From Amycolatopsis anabasis (GTDB lineage: Bacteria; Actinomycetota; Actinomycetes; Mycobacteriales; Pseudonocardiaceae), in contig NZ_VTHK01000007.1 of the NCBI RefSeq assembly GCF_009765355.1, forward strand, positions 234,548 through 298,547: a stretch of 64,000 nt of DNA, read 5' to 3'. Each line of letters begins with the position of its first letter. Position 1 is the first letter of the stretch. The position numbers and the translations under genes were made by a program. A model generated the notes under the pieces. It saw only the letters and a list, made by a program, of their open reading frames with translations. It was not told where the DNA came from and searched no databases. Positions 48,627 through 58,890 of the stretch are shown one piece after another.

Positions 48627-51600
48627 CAGTAGTCGACCTCCTGCGAGCGGCGGCGCAGCACGGTGACCTCGTCGCGCTGGTTCCCGGTGGGCCCGAGGTA
48701 GTTCAGCGCGAAGCAGAGCTGGCCGTAGCCGCCGATCAGATGGGTGGGTTTGAGTTGCACGCGGGTCAGCGAGTTGTGCATGCCGCCGCGTTTCCCGGTG
48801 GCCTCGCTCTTGGGCACGTTCACCGTGCGGTCCTGCGCGTGGTACAGGAACGCGGTGCCCTCGGGCATCCGATGCGACACGATCGCGCGGCCGACCACCA
48901 CGCCGTTGCGGTTGACCGCTTCGATCCAGTCGTTGTCGGCGGCGCCGATCGCGGCCGCGTCGGCCGGGCTCAGCCAGACGGCGGGGCCACCGCGGGAAAG
49001 CGTGAGCATCAGCAGGTTGTCCTGGTACTCCGAATGGATCGACCACTTCGAATGCGGGGTGATGTACCGGACGGTGACCTCGCGCTCGCCGTTCGGGCCG
49101 ATGCGGGGTTCACCGAACAACCGCTGCATGTCCAGCGGGGCGCGGTAGACCGGCAACGCCTCCCCCAGTTCGTGCTGCCAGTCGTGGTCGAGGTAGAAGT
49201 GCTGGCGCCCGGTCAGCGTGTGCCACGGTTTGAGGTGCTCGACGTTGATCGTGAACGGTGCGTACCGGCGGCCGCCGGATTCGCTGCCCGACCACTCCGG
49301 GCTGGTCACCACGTGCGCGGGCCGGGACTGGGTGTCGGCGAACGTGATCCGCTTGCCCTCGTTCTCCGCCGCCAGGTGCGCCAGGGGTTTCCCGACGCGC
49401 TCGGCGAGCACGTCGAATCCGTGCCGCGCGAGCCGCCCGTTGGTGGTGCCGGACAGGGCGAGCACGGCCTCGGCCGCCCGGCGATCGGTGTCCAGCCGGG
49501 GCCGCCCGGCCGCCGCGCCGCCGACGGCGAGGCCGTTGTGCTCGCCGAGCCAGGCGAGTTCCGGGCCGACGTCCAGGGTGATGCCCTTGATGGTGACGCC
49601 CTTGTCGTCGAGAAGCGGACCGAGGGCGGCGAGCTGATCGGCGACCGCCGGGTAGTCGCGTTCCACCACGGTCAGCACCGGCATCGTGCGGCCGGGCACC
49701 GGTTCGGCCTCCCCGGCGACGCCGCCGGGCTGGGCGACCTCGCCGGGCGTGTCGTGCTGCAGCGCGGTGGCCACCAGATCCCGCCGGACCCCGAGGTGCA
49801 CGCGGGCCAGGTCGCTGAACGCGCGCGCGATCGCGTGGAAGGCGTCGAAATCGGTGCGGGTCTGCCACGGCGGATCCACCGCCGCGCTGAACGCGTGCAC
49901 GAACGGGTGCATATCGGTGGAGGACAGGTCGTGCTTCTCGTACCAGGTGGCGGCGGGCAGCACGATGTCGGCGAACAGCGTGGTGCTGGTCATCCGGAAA
50001 TCCAGGGCCAGCAGCAGATCGAGCTTGCCCTCGGGGGCTTCCTCGCGCCAGGTGAGCGACCGCGGCCGCACTGCCGGTTCCGACGCGCCGGTGCGCAGGT
50101 TCGTGTCGGTGCCCAGCAGGTGGCGCAGGAAGTACTCGTTGCCCTTGGCCGAGGAACCCAGCAGGTTGGCCCGCCACACGGTGAGCACCCGCGGCCAGTT
50201 CTCCGGCGCGTCGGGATCCTCCCCGGCGTAGCCCAGTTCCCCGGCCTTCAGGGCGTCCACTGTGTACTCGACCGGATCCGCACCCCGCGCGTGGGCCTCG
50301 TCAGTGAGGTCGAGCGGGTTGCGGTCGAAGGTCGGGTAGGACGGCATCCAGCCGCGCCGGGCAGACTCGGCCAGGCAGTCGGCGGCGGTCTTCCCGGCCA
50401 GCGTTCCGCGGGCCATCGGCCAGCTCAGCGCGTCCATGGTGTAGCCGTCGTACCGCCACTGGTCGGTGTGCAGGTACCAGTAGGCGGTCCCGATCATCTG
50501 CCGCGGCGGGCGGCACCAGTCGCTCGCCGAGGCCAGCGTCTGCCAGCCGGTGAGCGGGCGGACCTTCTCCTGCCCGACGTAATGCGCCCACCCGCCGCCG
50601 TTGCGGCCCTGGCACCCGGTGAGCAGCAGCAGGGTCAGGAAGCTCCGGTAGACCTGGTCGGAATGGAACCAGTGATTGGTGCCCGCGCCCATCAGGATCA
50701 TGCAGCGGCCACCGGATTCGGCGGCGGTGCGGGCGAACTCCCGGGCGATGCGGACGGCCCGCCCGGCGGGCACCGAGGTGATCGCCTCCTGCCACGCGGG
50801 GGTGCCGGGCTGGCCCGGATCGTCGTACCCGGCGGGCCATTCCCCGGGCAGCCCGGGCCGGGCCACCCCGTACTGGGCGAGCAGCAGGTCGAACACGGTC
50901 GTCACCACCCGGTCGCCGATCCGGCGCACCGGGACGCCGCGGCGGAGCACCGCGCCCGAGCCGTCCGCGGCGTCGAACCGGGGCAGCAGCACCTCGGCGG
51001 TCTCCTGGTTCCCGGTCCCGTGCAGGGTCAGCCGCGGCACCACGTCACCCAGGTCGAGGTTCCACCGGCCCGCGCCGGATTCCGACCAGCGGAAGCCGAT
51101 CGATCCGTTCGGCGTCACGACCTCGCCGGTGCGATCGTCGAGCAGCACCGGTTTCCACTCGCCCGCCTCCTCGGCGCTGCCCACGGCCGCGGCGGTGAGG
51201 AACTTCCCCGGCACGTACCCGCCGTCCCGGTGGTCCAGGGTGATCAGGAACGGGAGGTCGGTGTACCGGCGCACGTAGCCGGTGAAGAACTCGGTTTCGG
51301 CGTCGACGAAGAACTCCTTGAGGATCACGTGCCCCATGGCGGTGGCCAGCGCCCCGTCGGTGCCGGGATGCGGGGCCAGCCATTCGTCGGCGAACTTGGT
51401 GTTGTCGGCGTAGTCCGGGGAGACCACCACGACCTTCTGCCCGCGGTACCGCGCCTCGACCATCCAGTGCGCGTCGGGCGTGCGGGTGACCGGGACGTTG
51501 GAGCCCCACATCATCAGGTAGGCCGCGTCCCACCAGTCCGCGGACTCCGGAACGTCGGTCTGGTCGCCGAACACCTGGGGCGAGGCCACCGGAAGATCGG

Positions 51601-52315
51601 CGTACCAGTCGTAGAAGGACAGCATCGGGGCGCCGATCAACGCCATGAACCGGGACCCGACCGCGTGCGACACCATCGACATCGCCGGAATCGGGGAGAA
51701 CCCGGCGATCCGATCGGGGCCGTGCCGTTTGATCGTGTGCACGTGCGCGGCGGCGATCATCTCGACCGCTTCGGCCCAGTCGATCCGGACGAGGCCGCCC
51801 TTGCCGCGGGCGCGCTGGTAGACCCGCCGCTGCACCGGATCCTCCACAATGGATTCCCAGGCGAGCACCGGGTCCTTGAGTTCGCGCTTGGCCGTGCGGT
51901 ACGCCTCGACCAGCACACCCCGGGCGTGCGGGTACCGGACCCGGGTCGGCGAATAGGTGTACCAGGAGAAAGACGCGCCGCGCGGGCAGCCCCGCGGCTC
52001 GTACTCTGGTTTGTCGGAACCTACCGAGGGATAGTCGGTGTCCTGGCTCTCCCAGGTGATCATGCCGTCCTTGACGTAGACCTTCCAGCGGCACGAACCG
52101 GTGCAGTTCACCCCGTGCGTGGACGAGACGACCTTGTCGTGGCTCCACAGCTCGCGGTAGAAGGAATCCGCCTCGGTGCCGCCGGACCGGTACACCGACC
52201 GCAGGTCCGGTGACACCTCCGATCTGGACAGGAAGCGGCCCGTTTTCAGCAGGAAATCGGTCGCCGATTCGGTCAATTCCGGAACAAACTCGCCACGACG
52301 CTTTTGCGCGGACAT
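48626..52315 (-). CDS. narG: Respiratory nitrate reductase, alpha subunit
   Basis: 1229 residues from ATG 52315 (MSAQKRRGEFVPELTESATD), normal for NarG. The N-terminal [4Fe-4S] site is THGVNCTGSCRWKVYVKDG. The molybdopterin domains follow with NVPVTRTPDAHWMVEARYRG and MILMGAGTNHWFHSDQVYRS. No twin-arginine signal peptide is present, in line with the cytoplasm-facing Nar type. It reduces nitrate to nitrite under low oxygen. It is the first gene of narGHJI. No narK or nitrite reductase is in the window. Confidence 0.96.
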   Translation of the reverse strand: MSAQKRRGEFVPELTESATDFLLKTGRFLSRSEVSPDLRSVYRSGGTEADSFYRELWSHDKVVSSTHGVNCTGSCRWKVYVKDGMITWESQDTDYPSVGSDKPEYEPRGCPRGASFSWYTYSPTRVRYPHARGVLVEAYRTAKRELKDPVLAWESIVEDPVQRRVYQRARGKGGLVRIDWAEAVEMIAAAHVHTIKRHGPDRIAGFSPIPAMSMVSHAVGSRFMALIGAPMLSFYDWYADLPVASPQVFGDQTDVPESADWWDAAYLMMWGSNVPVTRTPDAHWMVEARYRGQKVVVVSPDYADNTKFADEWLAPHPGTDGALATAMGHVILKEFFVDAETEFFTGYVRRYTDLPFLITLDHRDGGYVPGKFLTAAAVGSAEEAGEWKPVLLDDRTGEVVTPNGSIGFRWSESGAGRWNLDLGDVVPRLTLHGTGNQETAEVLLPRFDAADGSGAVLRRGVPVRRIGDRVVTTVFDLLLAQYGVARPGLPGEWPAGYDDPGQPGTPAWQEAITSVPAGRAVRIAREFARTAAESGGRCMILMGAGTNHWFHSDQVYRSFLTLLLLTGCQGRNGGGWAHYVGQEKVRPLTGWQTLASASDWCRPPRQMIGTAYWYLHTDQWRYDGYTMDALSWPMARGTLAGKTAADCLAESARRGWMPSYPTFDRNPLDLTDEAHARGADPVEYTVDALKAGELGYAGEDPDAPENWPRVLTVWRANLLGSSAKGNEYFLRHLLGTDTNLRTGASEPAVRPRSLTWREEAPEGKLDLLLALDFRMTSTTLFADIVLPAATWYEKHDLSSTDMHPFVHAFSAAVDPPWQTRTDFDAFHAIARAFSDLARVHLGVRRDLVATALQHDTPGEVAQPGGVAGEAEPVPGRTMPVLTVVERDYPAVADQLAALGPLLDDKGVTIKGITLDVGPELAWLGEHNGLAVGGAAAGRPRLDTDRRAAEAVLALSGTTNGRLARHGFDVLAERVGKPLAHLAAENEGKRITFADTQSRPAHVVTSPEWSGSESGGRRYAPFTINVEHLKPWHTLTGRQHFYLDHDWQHELGEALPVYRAPLDMQRLFGEPRIGPNGEREVTVRYITPHSKWSIHSEYQDNLLMLTLSRGGPAVWLSPADAAAIGAADNDWIEAVNRNGVVVGRAIVSHRMPEGTAFLYHAQDRTVNVPKSEATGKRGGMHNSLTRVQLKPTHLIGGYGQLCFALNYLGPTGNQRDEVTVLRRRSQEVDY

Positions 52316-52670
52316 AGTCGTGCATCGCCTCCGCAGGACAATACGAATACGGCCACCACAGTACACACCTTTGCGTGTTGCACGAGTCCCACGACCGGAT
52401 GACCAAACTCAGAATTTATGCCGCCCTGACATGCGAAAACCCTTGACACGCCAGGACTTTACAAAAGTGCACACCCAGCTTTGCGCATCCTTTACGGACC
52501 CAATTCAGACAATTCGCTGACCATTACCCCGAATAGCAAGATTGCCACTCAACATGTCACGTTTCCAAGATTCCATGTCAGCTTTCTCACCTCGAGGAGC
52601 CGGTGCTGGCGAAACGAGCCATACTTGCCCGCACGAACCCCGCACCGCGCACCCCCGGGAGGCCCTGGCC
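52316..52670. promoter_or_regulatory. Divergent control region of narG and the MarR gene
   Basis: The 355 bases hold no gene. They are AT-richer than the flanks, as expected for divergent promoters. Two TTTAC-containing blocks occur (GGACTTTACAAAAG near 52462, CCTTTACGGACC near 52490). I could not assign a redox or nitrate-regulator site with confidence. Confidence 0.5.
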
Positions 52671-53135
52671 ATGACCGACACCGCCTGGTCCTTCCCCGGC
52701 ACCCCGGAAATCGCGGACGTCGAAGCCGCGATCGGGGCGCTCTACGCCATGGTGGACATAGCGGACAGCACCCTGGCCGAAGCCGTCGGCACCCTGTCGC
52801 TGTCCCAGTTCCACACACTGCGGATCATCGCGGAACGGACACCCGTCAACGTCAGCCAGGTCGCGGACGCACTGGACATGAACCCGTCCTCGGTCACCCG
52901 AACCTGCGCACGGCTGGCCACCCTGCGCCTGGTGCGCCGCCGCCAGAACCCGTTGAACAGGCGCGAAGTCCTGCTCGCGCCGACCGCCCGCGGGCACCAG
53001 GTGCTCGAACGGGTCCGCGACCACCGCCGGAACCGCTTCCACCACATCCTGAACCGCCTGGACGCCGCGGAACGACCCGCCGTGACGGCCGCCCTCGCCC
53101 GCTTCGCCGAAGTTGCCGCCCAGCCCGACCGGTGA
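52671..53135 (+). CDS. MarR-family regulator
   Basis: 154 residues from ATG 52671, with GGGAGG nine bases upstream. The winged HTH is LSQFHTLRIIAERTPVNVSQ, VADALDMNPSSVTRTCARLA and TLRLVRRRQNPLNRREVLLA. It diverges from narGHJI and may control it, or the erythromycin esterase-type gene downstream that converges on it. Ligand unknown. Confidence 0.85.
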   Translation: MTDTAWSFPGTPEIADVEAAIGALYAMVDIADSTLAEAVGTLSLSQFHTLRIIAERTPVNVSQVADALDMNPSSVTRTCARLATLRLVRRRQNPLNRREVLLAPTARGHQVLERVRDHRRNRFHHILNRLDAAERPAVTAALARFAEVAAQPDR

Positions 53136-53139
53136 CCGT

Positions 53140-54375
53140 TCAGCGCGCCTCGGCGCCTCGCACGAACGAACTCGGGCTCATCTTGGGGAGGCAGGCGAGG
53201 CCGTCGAAGGCGGTCACCACATCCACGGGCACATGGGTGTGCACGTGCCGGATGGACGCGGGGCCGAGAGTGCTGCCGCGAGCGGGCCGCAGGTCCAGCA
53301 GTACCGGCTCGTCGCCCGGCGAGGTCGCTTCGACGGCCCGCTCCACGCTGTCCTCGGCGGGCGGGTCGAGCGAGCGGGCCAGCACTTCGATCCCCAGCCT
53401 GGCGTCCTCGTCCAGCCGCATATCGGCGGTGCTGCCGCCGCGCGCGGTGACGCCGAGGGCGAAGTAGTCCGCGCCGAGGTCGTCGGCGAGGTAACTGCCG
53501 GTGGACCGCATACGGACCCCGGGCAGCAGTTCCATCGGCACCCGCTGCACGTGGGCGTTGTGCACCATCAGCACGATCCGTTCCCCGGGGCTGGAGAGTG
53601 CGCGCAGCAGCCGCACGGTCTCCGCTTGGTAGACGTCCCGCGAAGAGATCGCCGAAGCGGGTGGGTCGGCCGTACCGAGCTCGACGAGTTCGCGCAAGTG
53701 CTCGTCCAGCCGCAGCGCGCCGAGCGCGTGGTGCCGGGCGATCAGGTGCTCGCGCGGGTCGGGCCCGGGCGGCAGCGCGTCCAGCCGCAGCAGCAACCTG
53801 GTCAGCGCGGCGGTGGCGGCGTCGCGGTCCGGTACGCTCAGCGCGGCATAGCGGGCGGGCGCCACGCCGTTGTTGGCCGCGTCGTAGCACCGGACCGCCT
53901 CGATCGCCGCGTCGGCAAGGGGAACCTGGTCGGGGCCGTGCGCGGCGAGGTACTCGCGCACCCGGCTCAGCGCGGGCACCCCGGAACCGCCCGAACCCGG
54001 CACGTCCACCCCGGCGAACCGCACCCGGCCACCGGCCGCGTTGTGCGCGCGCAGCCAGCCGAGCAGGTCGTGCATCTCGCCCGCGTCGCCGTAGCCGAAG
54101 GTGAACCCGTCCCGCGCCACCGTCTCGACCTCGCCGGGGCCACCGCGAATCCAGTCGTCGACCAGGCGCCCCTCGGCGAAACCCGATTCGAAGGCGAGCA
54201 CACCGAAGTCCAGTTCGGTCACCAGGAAACGCAGGATCCGCTCGCGCAGCTGGGTGAACTCGCGGATGTAGTGGTTGTTCTCCCCGATCGCCACCACGTG
54301 CGCGTCACCGATCAGCTCGGCGAGCGCGGACAGGTCGTCCAGCGGCAACCGGCGAACGCCGTCCGGCAGGGGCAT
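53140..54375 (-). CDS. Erythromycin esterase-like hydrolase
   Basis: 411 residues from ATG 54375. Family motifs: VVAIGENNHYIREFTQLRER with the catalytic Glu and His, GVLAFESGFAEGRLVDDWIR, FGYGDAGEMHDLLGWLR, FAGVDVPGSGGSG and a late VLMVHNAHVQRVPME. EreA/EreB enzymes open the macrolide lactone. Many environmental relatives have unknown substrates, so macrolide resistance is possible but not proven. Confidence 0.85.
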   Translation of the reverse strand: MPLPDGVRRLPLDDLSALAELIGDAHVVAIGENNHYIREFTQLRERILRFLVTELDFGVLAFESGFAEGRLVDDWIRGGPGEVETVARDGFTFGYGDAGEMHDLLGWLRAHNAAGGRVRFAGVDVPGSGGSGVPALSRVREYLAAHGPDQVPLADAAIEAVRCYDAANNGVAPARYAALSVPDRDAATAALTRLLLRLDALPPGPDPREHLIARHHALGALRLDEHLRELVELGTADPPASAISSRDVYQAETVRLLRALSSPGERIVLMVHNAHVQRVPMELLPGVRMRSTGSYLADDLGADYFALGVTARGGSTADMRLDEDARLGIEVLARSLDPPAEDSVERAVEATSPGDEPVLLDLRPARGSTLGPASIRHVHTHVPVDVVTAFDGLACLPKMSPSSFVRGAEAR

Positions 54376-54389
54376 GGCGGCTCCTCGGT

Positions 54390-56345
54390 TCAGCGGCGGC
54401 TGCGCAGGTAGTCGCCGATCACCGCCGCGCCGAGGCCGTCCGTCTCGGGCGCGACGACCCGGCCACCGGACCGGCGCGCGATCAGGTCGACGAACGCGGC
54501 GAGCCGCGGATCGTCGCCCAGCCGGAACACCGTCACCGAGGCACCGAGCTTCGCCAGCCTGTCCACTTCGGACAGTGTCTTGCGGAGGGTGCGCGGCGGT
54601 GGCGGGTAGTTGAATTCGGCGGTGCCATCGGGTTCCAGGTGCGCGGTGGGCTCCCCGTCGGTCACCATGAGCACGACCGGCTGCGCGTCCGGATGCCGCC
54701 GCAGGTGCCGACCGGCGAGTAGCAGCGCGTGGTGGGCGTTGGTGCCCTGTTCCCACACGCCTTCCAGGCCGACGAGCTCGTCGAGTTCCACCGAGGTCGC
54801 GTACCGGCCAAAGGTGATCAGCTGCAGGGCGTCGTTGCGGAACCGGGTGGAGATCAGCTGGTGCAGGGCGAGCGCCGTGCGCTTCATCGGCAGCCAGCGA
54901 CCCTCCTGAACCATCGACCACGAGGTGTCCACGCACAGCGCGACCGCGGCGCGCGAGCGGTGCTCGGTCTCCACGACCTCCACATCGGACACATCGAGGC
55001 GGACCCGGCCGCCCGCACCGGAAGCGGTGCGCAGCACGGCGTTGCGGACCGTGCGCGACACGTCCCACGGCTGCGTGTCCCCGAACCGCCACGCGCGGGT
55101 GGCCCCGGTGGGCTCCCCCGCCGCCCCGGCCGATTCGGTGTTCCGCTCGCCGGTCTTGCCGCGCAACGCGTTCAGGACGTCCGCCAGCGCGGTTTCGCCC
55201 AGCCGACGCAACGCCTTGGGCGACAGCCGCAGCGAACCGTCCGGGGCCCGTTCGAACAGGCCCTGCGCGCGCAGTTCCCGCTCCAGTTCGGCCAGCCTGC
55301 GCGCGTCGACGCCGGAGTCCTCGCCGAGCTGCCGCTCCAGCGCCTCCAGGTCGATGTCCTCCAGCCGGGCGCCCGGATAGGACTGCGCGAGCTGCTCGGC
55401 GAGCGCGTCCAGTTCGGCGAGATCCGCCATGGCCCGCGCGCCCTCGCCGAGCCCGAGGGGATCCTCGCCCCGGAACCGCGCCGACGAGGTCCAGTCCTCC
55501 CCCGGTCGCAAGGCCAGCAACTGTTCGTCCAAAGCGGACAGCTGCCGCGCGAGCCGCGGATCGCCGAACGCCTGCTGGGAAAGCTCCGCCAGTTCGGCCC
55601 GCTGCTCCGGTGTCATCGAGTTCAGCATGCGCTGCGCCGCGGCCGCCCGGGCCGCGAGCACGTCGATCAGTTCCTCGACGTTCCGCGGGTTCTCGGGGAA
55701 GAACTCGCCGTGCCGGCGCATGAACTCCGCGAACCGTTCGTCCACATCGGAGAATCCCCGCGCGTGGGCGTCCAGCAACGCGTTGAGGTCCTCCAGCATC
55801 CGGTTGATGCGCTCGACGTCCTCTGGCCCGGCGTTCCGCAGCGCGTCCTTCATGCCCTCGAACCGCGAGTCCAGCAACTCGCGGCCGATCAGCTCGCGGA
55901 TCCGCTCGTAGTTCTCCCGCCCCTGTTCCGAACGCCACCGGTACTCGGCCAGTTCCCGCACCGCGGCGGCGGTCCCGGGCGGCAGGGCGTCCAGTTCGGC
56001 CTCGGCGAACCGGGCCTCGTCGGACGGATCGGGGAACAACGCGCGGCGCTCGGCGTCCAGGGCTTCGTCCAGCAGCCGCTGAACTTCCTGCAACGTGCCG
56101 TCGAGCCGGTGCCGCCGCTGGATCTCGGCGCGGCGCTGCCACACGCGGCGGGTCAGCTCGTCCAGCCCGGCGGTGTCCCGGGTGCCGCGCCGGAGCACCT
56201 CCTCGAGCGCGGACCGCGGCGACGAGCCACCCAGCACGTCGCGGCCGATCTCGTCCATCGCGGCCCGCAGGTCCACCGGCGGCGCGAGCGGATCCGGCCC
56301 CTCGTGCCACGGACCGTACGAGTACCCCTCGGGCAGGGCGGTCAT
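54390..56345 (-). CDS. VWA-domain protein paired with MoxR ATPase
   Basis: 651 residues. A long helical N-terminal part rich in Glu, Arg and Ala is followed by a C-terminal von Willebrand A domain: AAVALCVDTSWSMVQEGRWL with the MIDAS DTSWSM, then EQGTNAHHALLLAGRH and VLMVTDGEPTAH. It overlaps the ATPase gene by four bases. MoxR/VWA pairs act as chaperones that insert metals or activate protein complexes. The client is unknown. Confidence 0.85.
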   Translation of the reverse strand: MTALPEGYSYGPWHEGPDPLAPPVDLRAAMDEIGRDVLGGSSPRSALEEVLRRGTRDTAGLDELTRRVWQRRAEIQRRHRLDGTLQEVQRLLDEALDAERRALFPDPSDEARFAEAELDALPPGTAAAVRELAEYRWRSEQGRENYERIRELIGRELLDSRFEGMKDALRNAGPEDVERINRMLEDLNALLDAHARGFSDVDERFAEFMRRHGEFFPENPRNVEELIDVLAARAAAAQRMLNSMTPEQRAELAELSQQAFGDPRLARQLSALDEQLLALRPGEDWTSSARFRGEDPLGLGEGARAMADLAELDALAEQLAQSYPGARLEDIDLEALERQLGEDSGVDARRLAELERELRAQGLFERAPDGSLRLSPKALRRLGETALADVLNALRGKTGERNTESAGAAGEPTGATRAWRFGDTQPWDVSRTVRNAVLRTASGAGGRVRLDVSDVEVVETEHRSRAAVALCVDTSWSMVQEGRWLPMKRTALALHQLISTRFRNDALQLITFGRYATSVELDELVGLEGVWEQGTNAHHALLLAGRHLRRHPDAQPVVLMVTDGEPTAHLEPDGTAEFNYPPPPRTLRKTLSEVDRLAKLGASVTVFRLGDDPRLAAFVDLIARRSGGRVVAPETDGLGAAVIGDYLRSRR

Positions 56346-57739
56346 GGCCCGTACACCGTCGTGTTGTCGTCGGAATCCTTGGCCAGTTGCCGCGCCAGGT
56401 AGAGCGATTCGAGCGCGAGTTCCACCGCCGCCGCGATCCGGCCCGGCGACTCGTCGGCGGACACCCCGGCCCGCTGGGCGACCTCGTGCAGCACCGGCAG
56501 TTCGGGCAGCGCGGCGAGCACCTCCTTGCCCGGCACGCGTTCCCCGGTCGCCACCAGGTGGCCGTCCGCGACGGCGGTCACCAGCGGGCGCAGGTCGAGC
56601 CCGGCGAACCGGTCGCGGGCCGTTTCGGCGATCGCGCGGCGCAGCAGGTGCACCAGGTGCTCGGTCTCCCGGCCTTCCTCCCCCGGTTCGAACTCGACCT
56701 TCCCGCGCAGCACGGCGGGCACCGCGTCGAGGTCCACCGGGCGTGCCACGGGTGGTTCCTCGCCGGTCAGCGCCGACCGGCGAAGTGCCGCCGCGGCAAC
56801 GGTTTCCGCCGCGGCGACCGCGAAGCGCGCGGACACGCCCGAACGCTGGTCGATCACGTTCGCCGAGCGCAGGTTGCGGACGAACCGGGCGAGCACCTCC
56901 AGCAGCGGCTCGCCGACTTCGGCGACCAGTCGCGCCTCCTGCCGCACCACGCCCACCTCGGCCGCGACGTCGAGCGGGTAGTGCGTGCGGATCTCCGCGC
57001 CGAACCGGTCCTTGAGCGGGGTGATGATCCGGCCGCGGTTGGTGTAGTCCTCGGGGTTCGCGGTGGCCACCAGCAGCACGTCCAGCGGCAGCCGCAGGGT
57101 GTACCCGCGGACCTGGATGTCCCGCTCCTCCATCACGTTCAGCAACGCGACCTGGATCCGTTCGGCGAGGTCGGGCAGCTCGTTGATCGCGACGATCCCG
57201 CGGTGCGCGCGCGGCACGAGTCCGAAGTGGATGGTCTCGGGATCGCCGAGGCTGCGGCCCTCGGCGACCTTCACCGGGTCCACGTCACCGATGAGGTCGC
57301 CGACCGAGGTGTCCGGGGTGGCCAGCTTCTCGGTGTACCGCTCGCCGCGGTGCAGCCACGCGACCGGCAGGTCGTCCCCGAGTTCCGCCGCGCGGCGCCG
57401 GGACACCGGGGTGATCGGGTCGAGCGGGTGCTCGGCGAGTTCGGCACCTTCGATCACCGGCGTCCATTCGTCGAGCAGTCCGGCCAGGGTGCGCAGGAGC
57501 CGGGTCTTGCCCTGACCGCGTTCGCCGAGCAGGACGACGTCGTGCCCGGCCAGCAGCGCGCGTTCGAACTGCGGCAGCACGGTGCGGGAGAAACCGACGA
57601 TACCGGGCCACGGGTCCTTCCCGTCCCGCAGCGCCGCGAGCAGATTGTCATGGATCTCGGTCTTCACGCCGCGCGGCGCGTAACCGGCGGCGCGCAGCTC
57701 CCCTGCCGTGCGAGGGAGATGTGCGGGTACGGAGTTCAC
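56342..57739 (-). CDS. MoxR/magnesium chelatase-like AAA+ ATPase
   Basis: 465 residues, GTG start at 57739. Walker A GHDVVLLGERGQGKTRLLRT (about 64-83), Walker B GIVAINELPDLAERIQVALL, sensor-1 LLVATANPEDYTNRG and arginine-finger region ITPLKDRFGAEIRTHYPLD. It is the partner ATPase of the VWA protein behind it. The layout is closest to ChlI/BchI-type and MoxR proteins of the Actinobacteria. Confidence 0.88.
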   Translation of the reverse strand: MNSVPAHLPRTAGELRAAGYAPRGVKTEIHDNLLAALRDGKDPWPGIVGFSRTVLPQFERALLAGHDVVLLGERGQGKTRLLRTLAGLLDEWTPVIEGAELAEHPLDPITPVSRRRAAELGDDLPVAWLHRGERYTEKLATPDTSVGDLIGDVDPVKVAEGRSLGDPETIHFGLVPRAHRGIVAINELPDLAERIQVALLNVMEERDIQVRGYTLRLPLDVLLVATANPEDYTNRGRIITPLKDRFGAEIRTHYPLDVAAEVGVVRQEARLVAEVGEPLLEVLARFVRNLRSANVIDQRSGVSARFAVAAAETVAAAALRRSALTGEEPPVARPVDLDAVPAVLRGKVEFEPGEEGRETEHLVHLLRRAIAETARDRFAGLDLRPLVTAVADGHLVATGERVPGKEVLAALPELPVLHEVAQRAGVSADESPGRIAAAVELALESLYLARQLAKDSDDNTTVYGP

Positions 57740-57819
57740 CCTGCAAACGCTACTTCCCGCGAAGGCGATCGTCGATGTGGACCAACTCCAGCCCGCCGCG
57801 ACGCGTATTCTGGGTCATC

Positions 57820-58617
57820 GTGTGCTGTCCGAGTGCGACTTTCGCTGTCTGGTCCGCCGCGTGGCTGCATGGCGCCGCGGCGTCCGATGACGCGCTTGAC
57901 GCCCTGCTCGCCTGGGGCGAGGCCCATGAGGTCGTGGCCGCCGACGAACCGACCGCGGACACCTTCGACGTTCCGGTGACCGGAAACCGCCCGGCCACGC
58001 TCGCGCGGTTGCTCGCGGCGCTGCGCCGCCACGGCGCGACCGGGGCGCATCTCGTGCTGCCCGTGCCCGGCGACCCCCGGGGGCTCGGGGGCGGCGGCCC
58101 GTTCACCGAGGCCGCGCTGCGCGCCGGGGAAGCGGTGCTGCTCGCCGGTCTCGGGTACGGCGTGGTTCCGGAGATCCTGGCCGAAGGGTTGTTGCGGTGG
58201 ACGGTGTTCCCGCTGGCCACCTCGCCGGTACCGGAGTACCGAGCGCTGGGCGAGGCCGAGCACGCGATGACCGACGCGATCCGGGACAGCGCCGGCGCCC
58301 TGCAGGCGCTCGACATCGCGCGGGACCGGCCGGGGGTGCGCGACGAGCTGTCCGCGCGGCTGCGCTCGGCGCCCCGGCTCGACTGGCCGGCGGGCACCCC
58401 CGGGCGCGCGTTGCGCGTCTTGCAACGGGCGACCGAGGTGAACGCGATCCTCGCACTGGCACACGCCGACGACCCCGGCGGCGCGGTGTCGGCCTCCGCC
58501 GCCGCACAACGCGCCCAGGCCCTCCGGCCGCTGGCGACCGCGGTCCGCACCGCCCAGTGCGCCGCGGTGAACGAGGCGGTCCGCGTCTTCGCCGACCAGG
58601 CCGACCGGCAACCCTGA
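57820..58617 (+). CDS. Conserved actinobacterial protein of unknown function
   Basis: 265 residues from GTG 57820, where the recognisable family sequence starts (MCCPSATFAVWSAAWLHGAA, then SDDALDALLAWGEAHEVVAA). Further segments: HLVLPVPGDPRGLGGGGPFT, EAVLLAGLGYGVVPEILAEG, and VFPLATSPVPEYRALGEAEH. Homologues are common in Pseudonocardiales and mycobacteria near fabG-inhA-hemH. No catalytic motif is seen. Confidence 0.75.
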   Translation: MCCPSATFAVWSAAWLHGAAASDDALDALLAWGEAHEVVAADEPTADTFDVPVTGNRPATLARLLAALRRHGATGAHLVLPVPGDPRGLGGGGPFTEAALRAGEAVLLAGLGYGVVPEILAEGLLRWTVFPLATSPVPEYRALGEAEHAMTDAIRDSAGALQALDIARDRPGVRDELSARLRSAPRLDWPAGTPGRALRVLQRATEVNAILALAHADDPGGAVSASAAAQRAQALRPLATAVRTAQCAAVNEAVRVFADQADRQP

Positions 58618-58890
58618 CCAGCCGGACTCCGAAAGTGCGCGCACCTTTCGGGCCGAGCTTTCCTGTGCGTTTCCGGAAATTCCGATTCTGTCGGGGGTGG
58701 GTGAAACCATGGGCCTCCCTTGCACAGAAAGGTCCTCGCGTTGTCCGGAAGAGCAATCCCAATCGGCAGAAGCGCCGCCTGGGCGCAAGCTCCGCGAGAC
58801 GCGCGAGCGCGCCGGAATGACCGAGGGCGGCGCGCTGATCTGCACCGCCGCAGCATGGCGAGCACTTCTTTGCAGGGTCGCCGAGTGAGT
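58618..58890. other. Gene-free stretch between convergent genes, with a terminator-like hairpin
   Basis: CCGAAAG and CTTTCGG around GTGCGCGCAC (58629-58651) form a strong near-perfect hairpin just after the plus-strand stop at 58617. The rest, about 58652-58890, has no gene I can support. Confidence 0.6.

Noticed and set aside
48740..52213. 1157-residue plus-strand open frame opposite narG
   Set aside because: It is a shadow of narG produced by high GC at third positions. It is rich in Arg, Gly, Val and His without any domain.
53140..56310. Single 1056-residue minus-strand frame joining the esterase gene to upstream sequence
   Set aside because: The upstream part is a shadow of the VWA gene. 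Esterase family sequence starts at ATG 54375.
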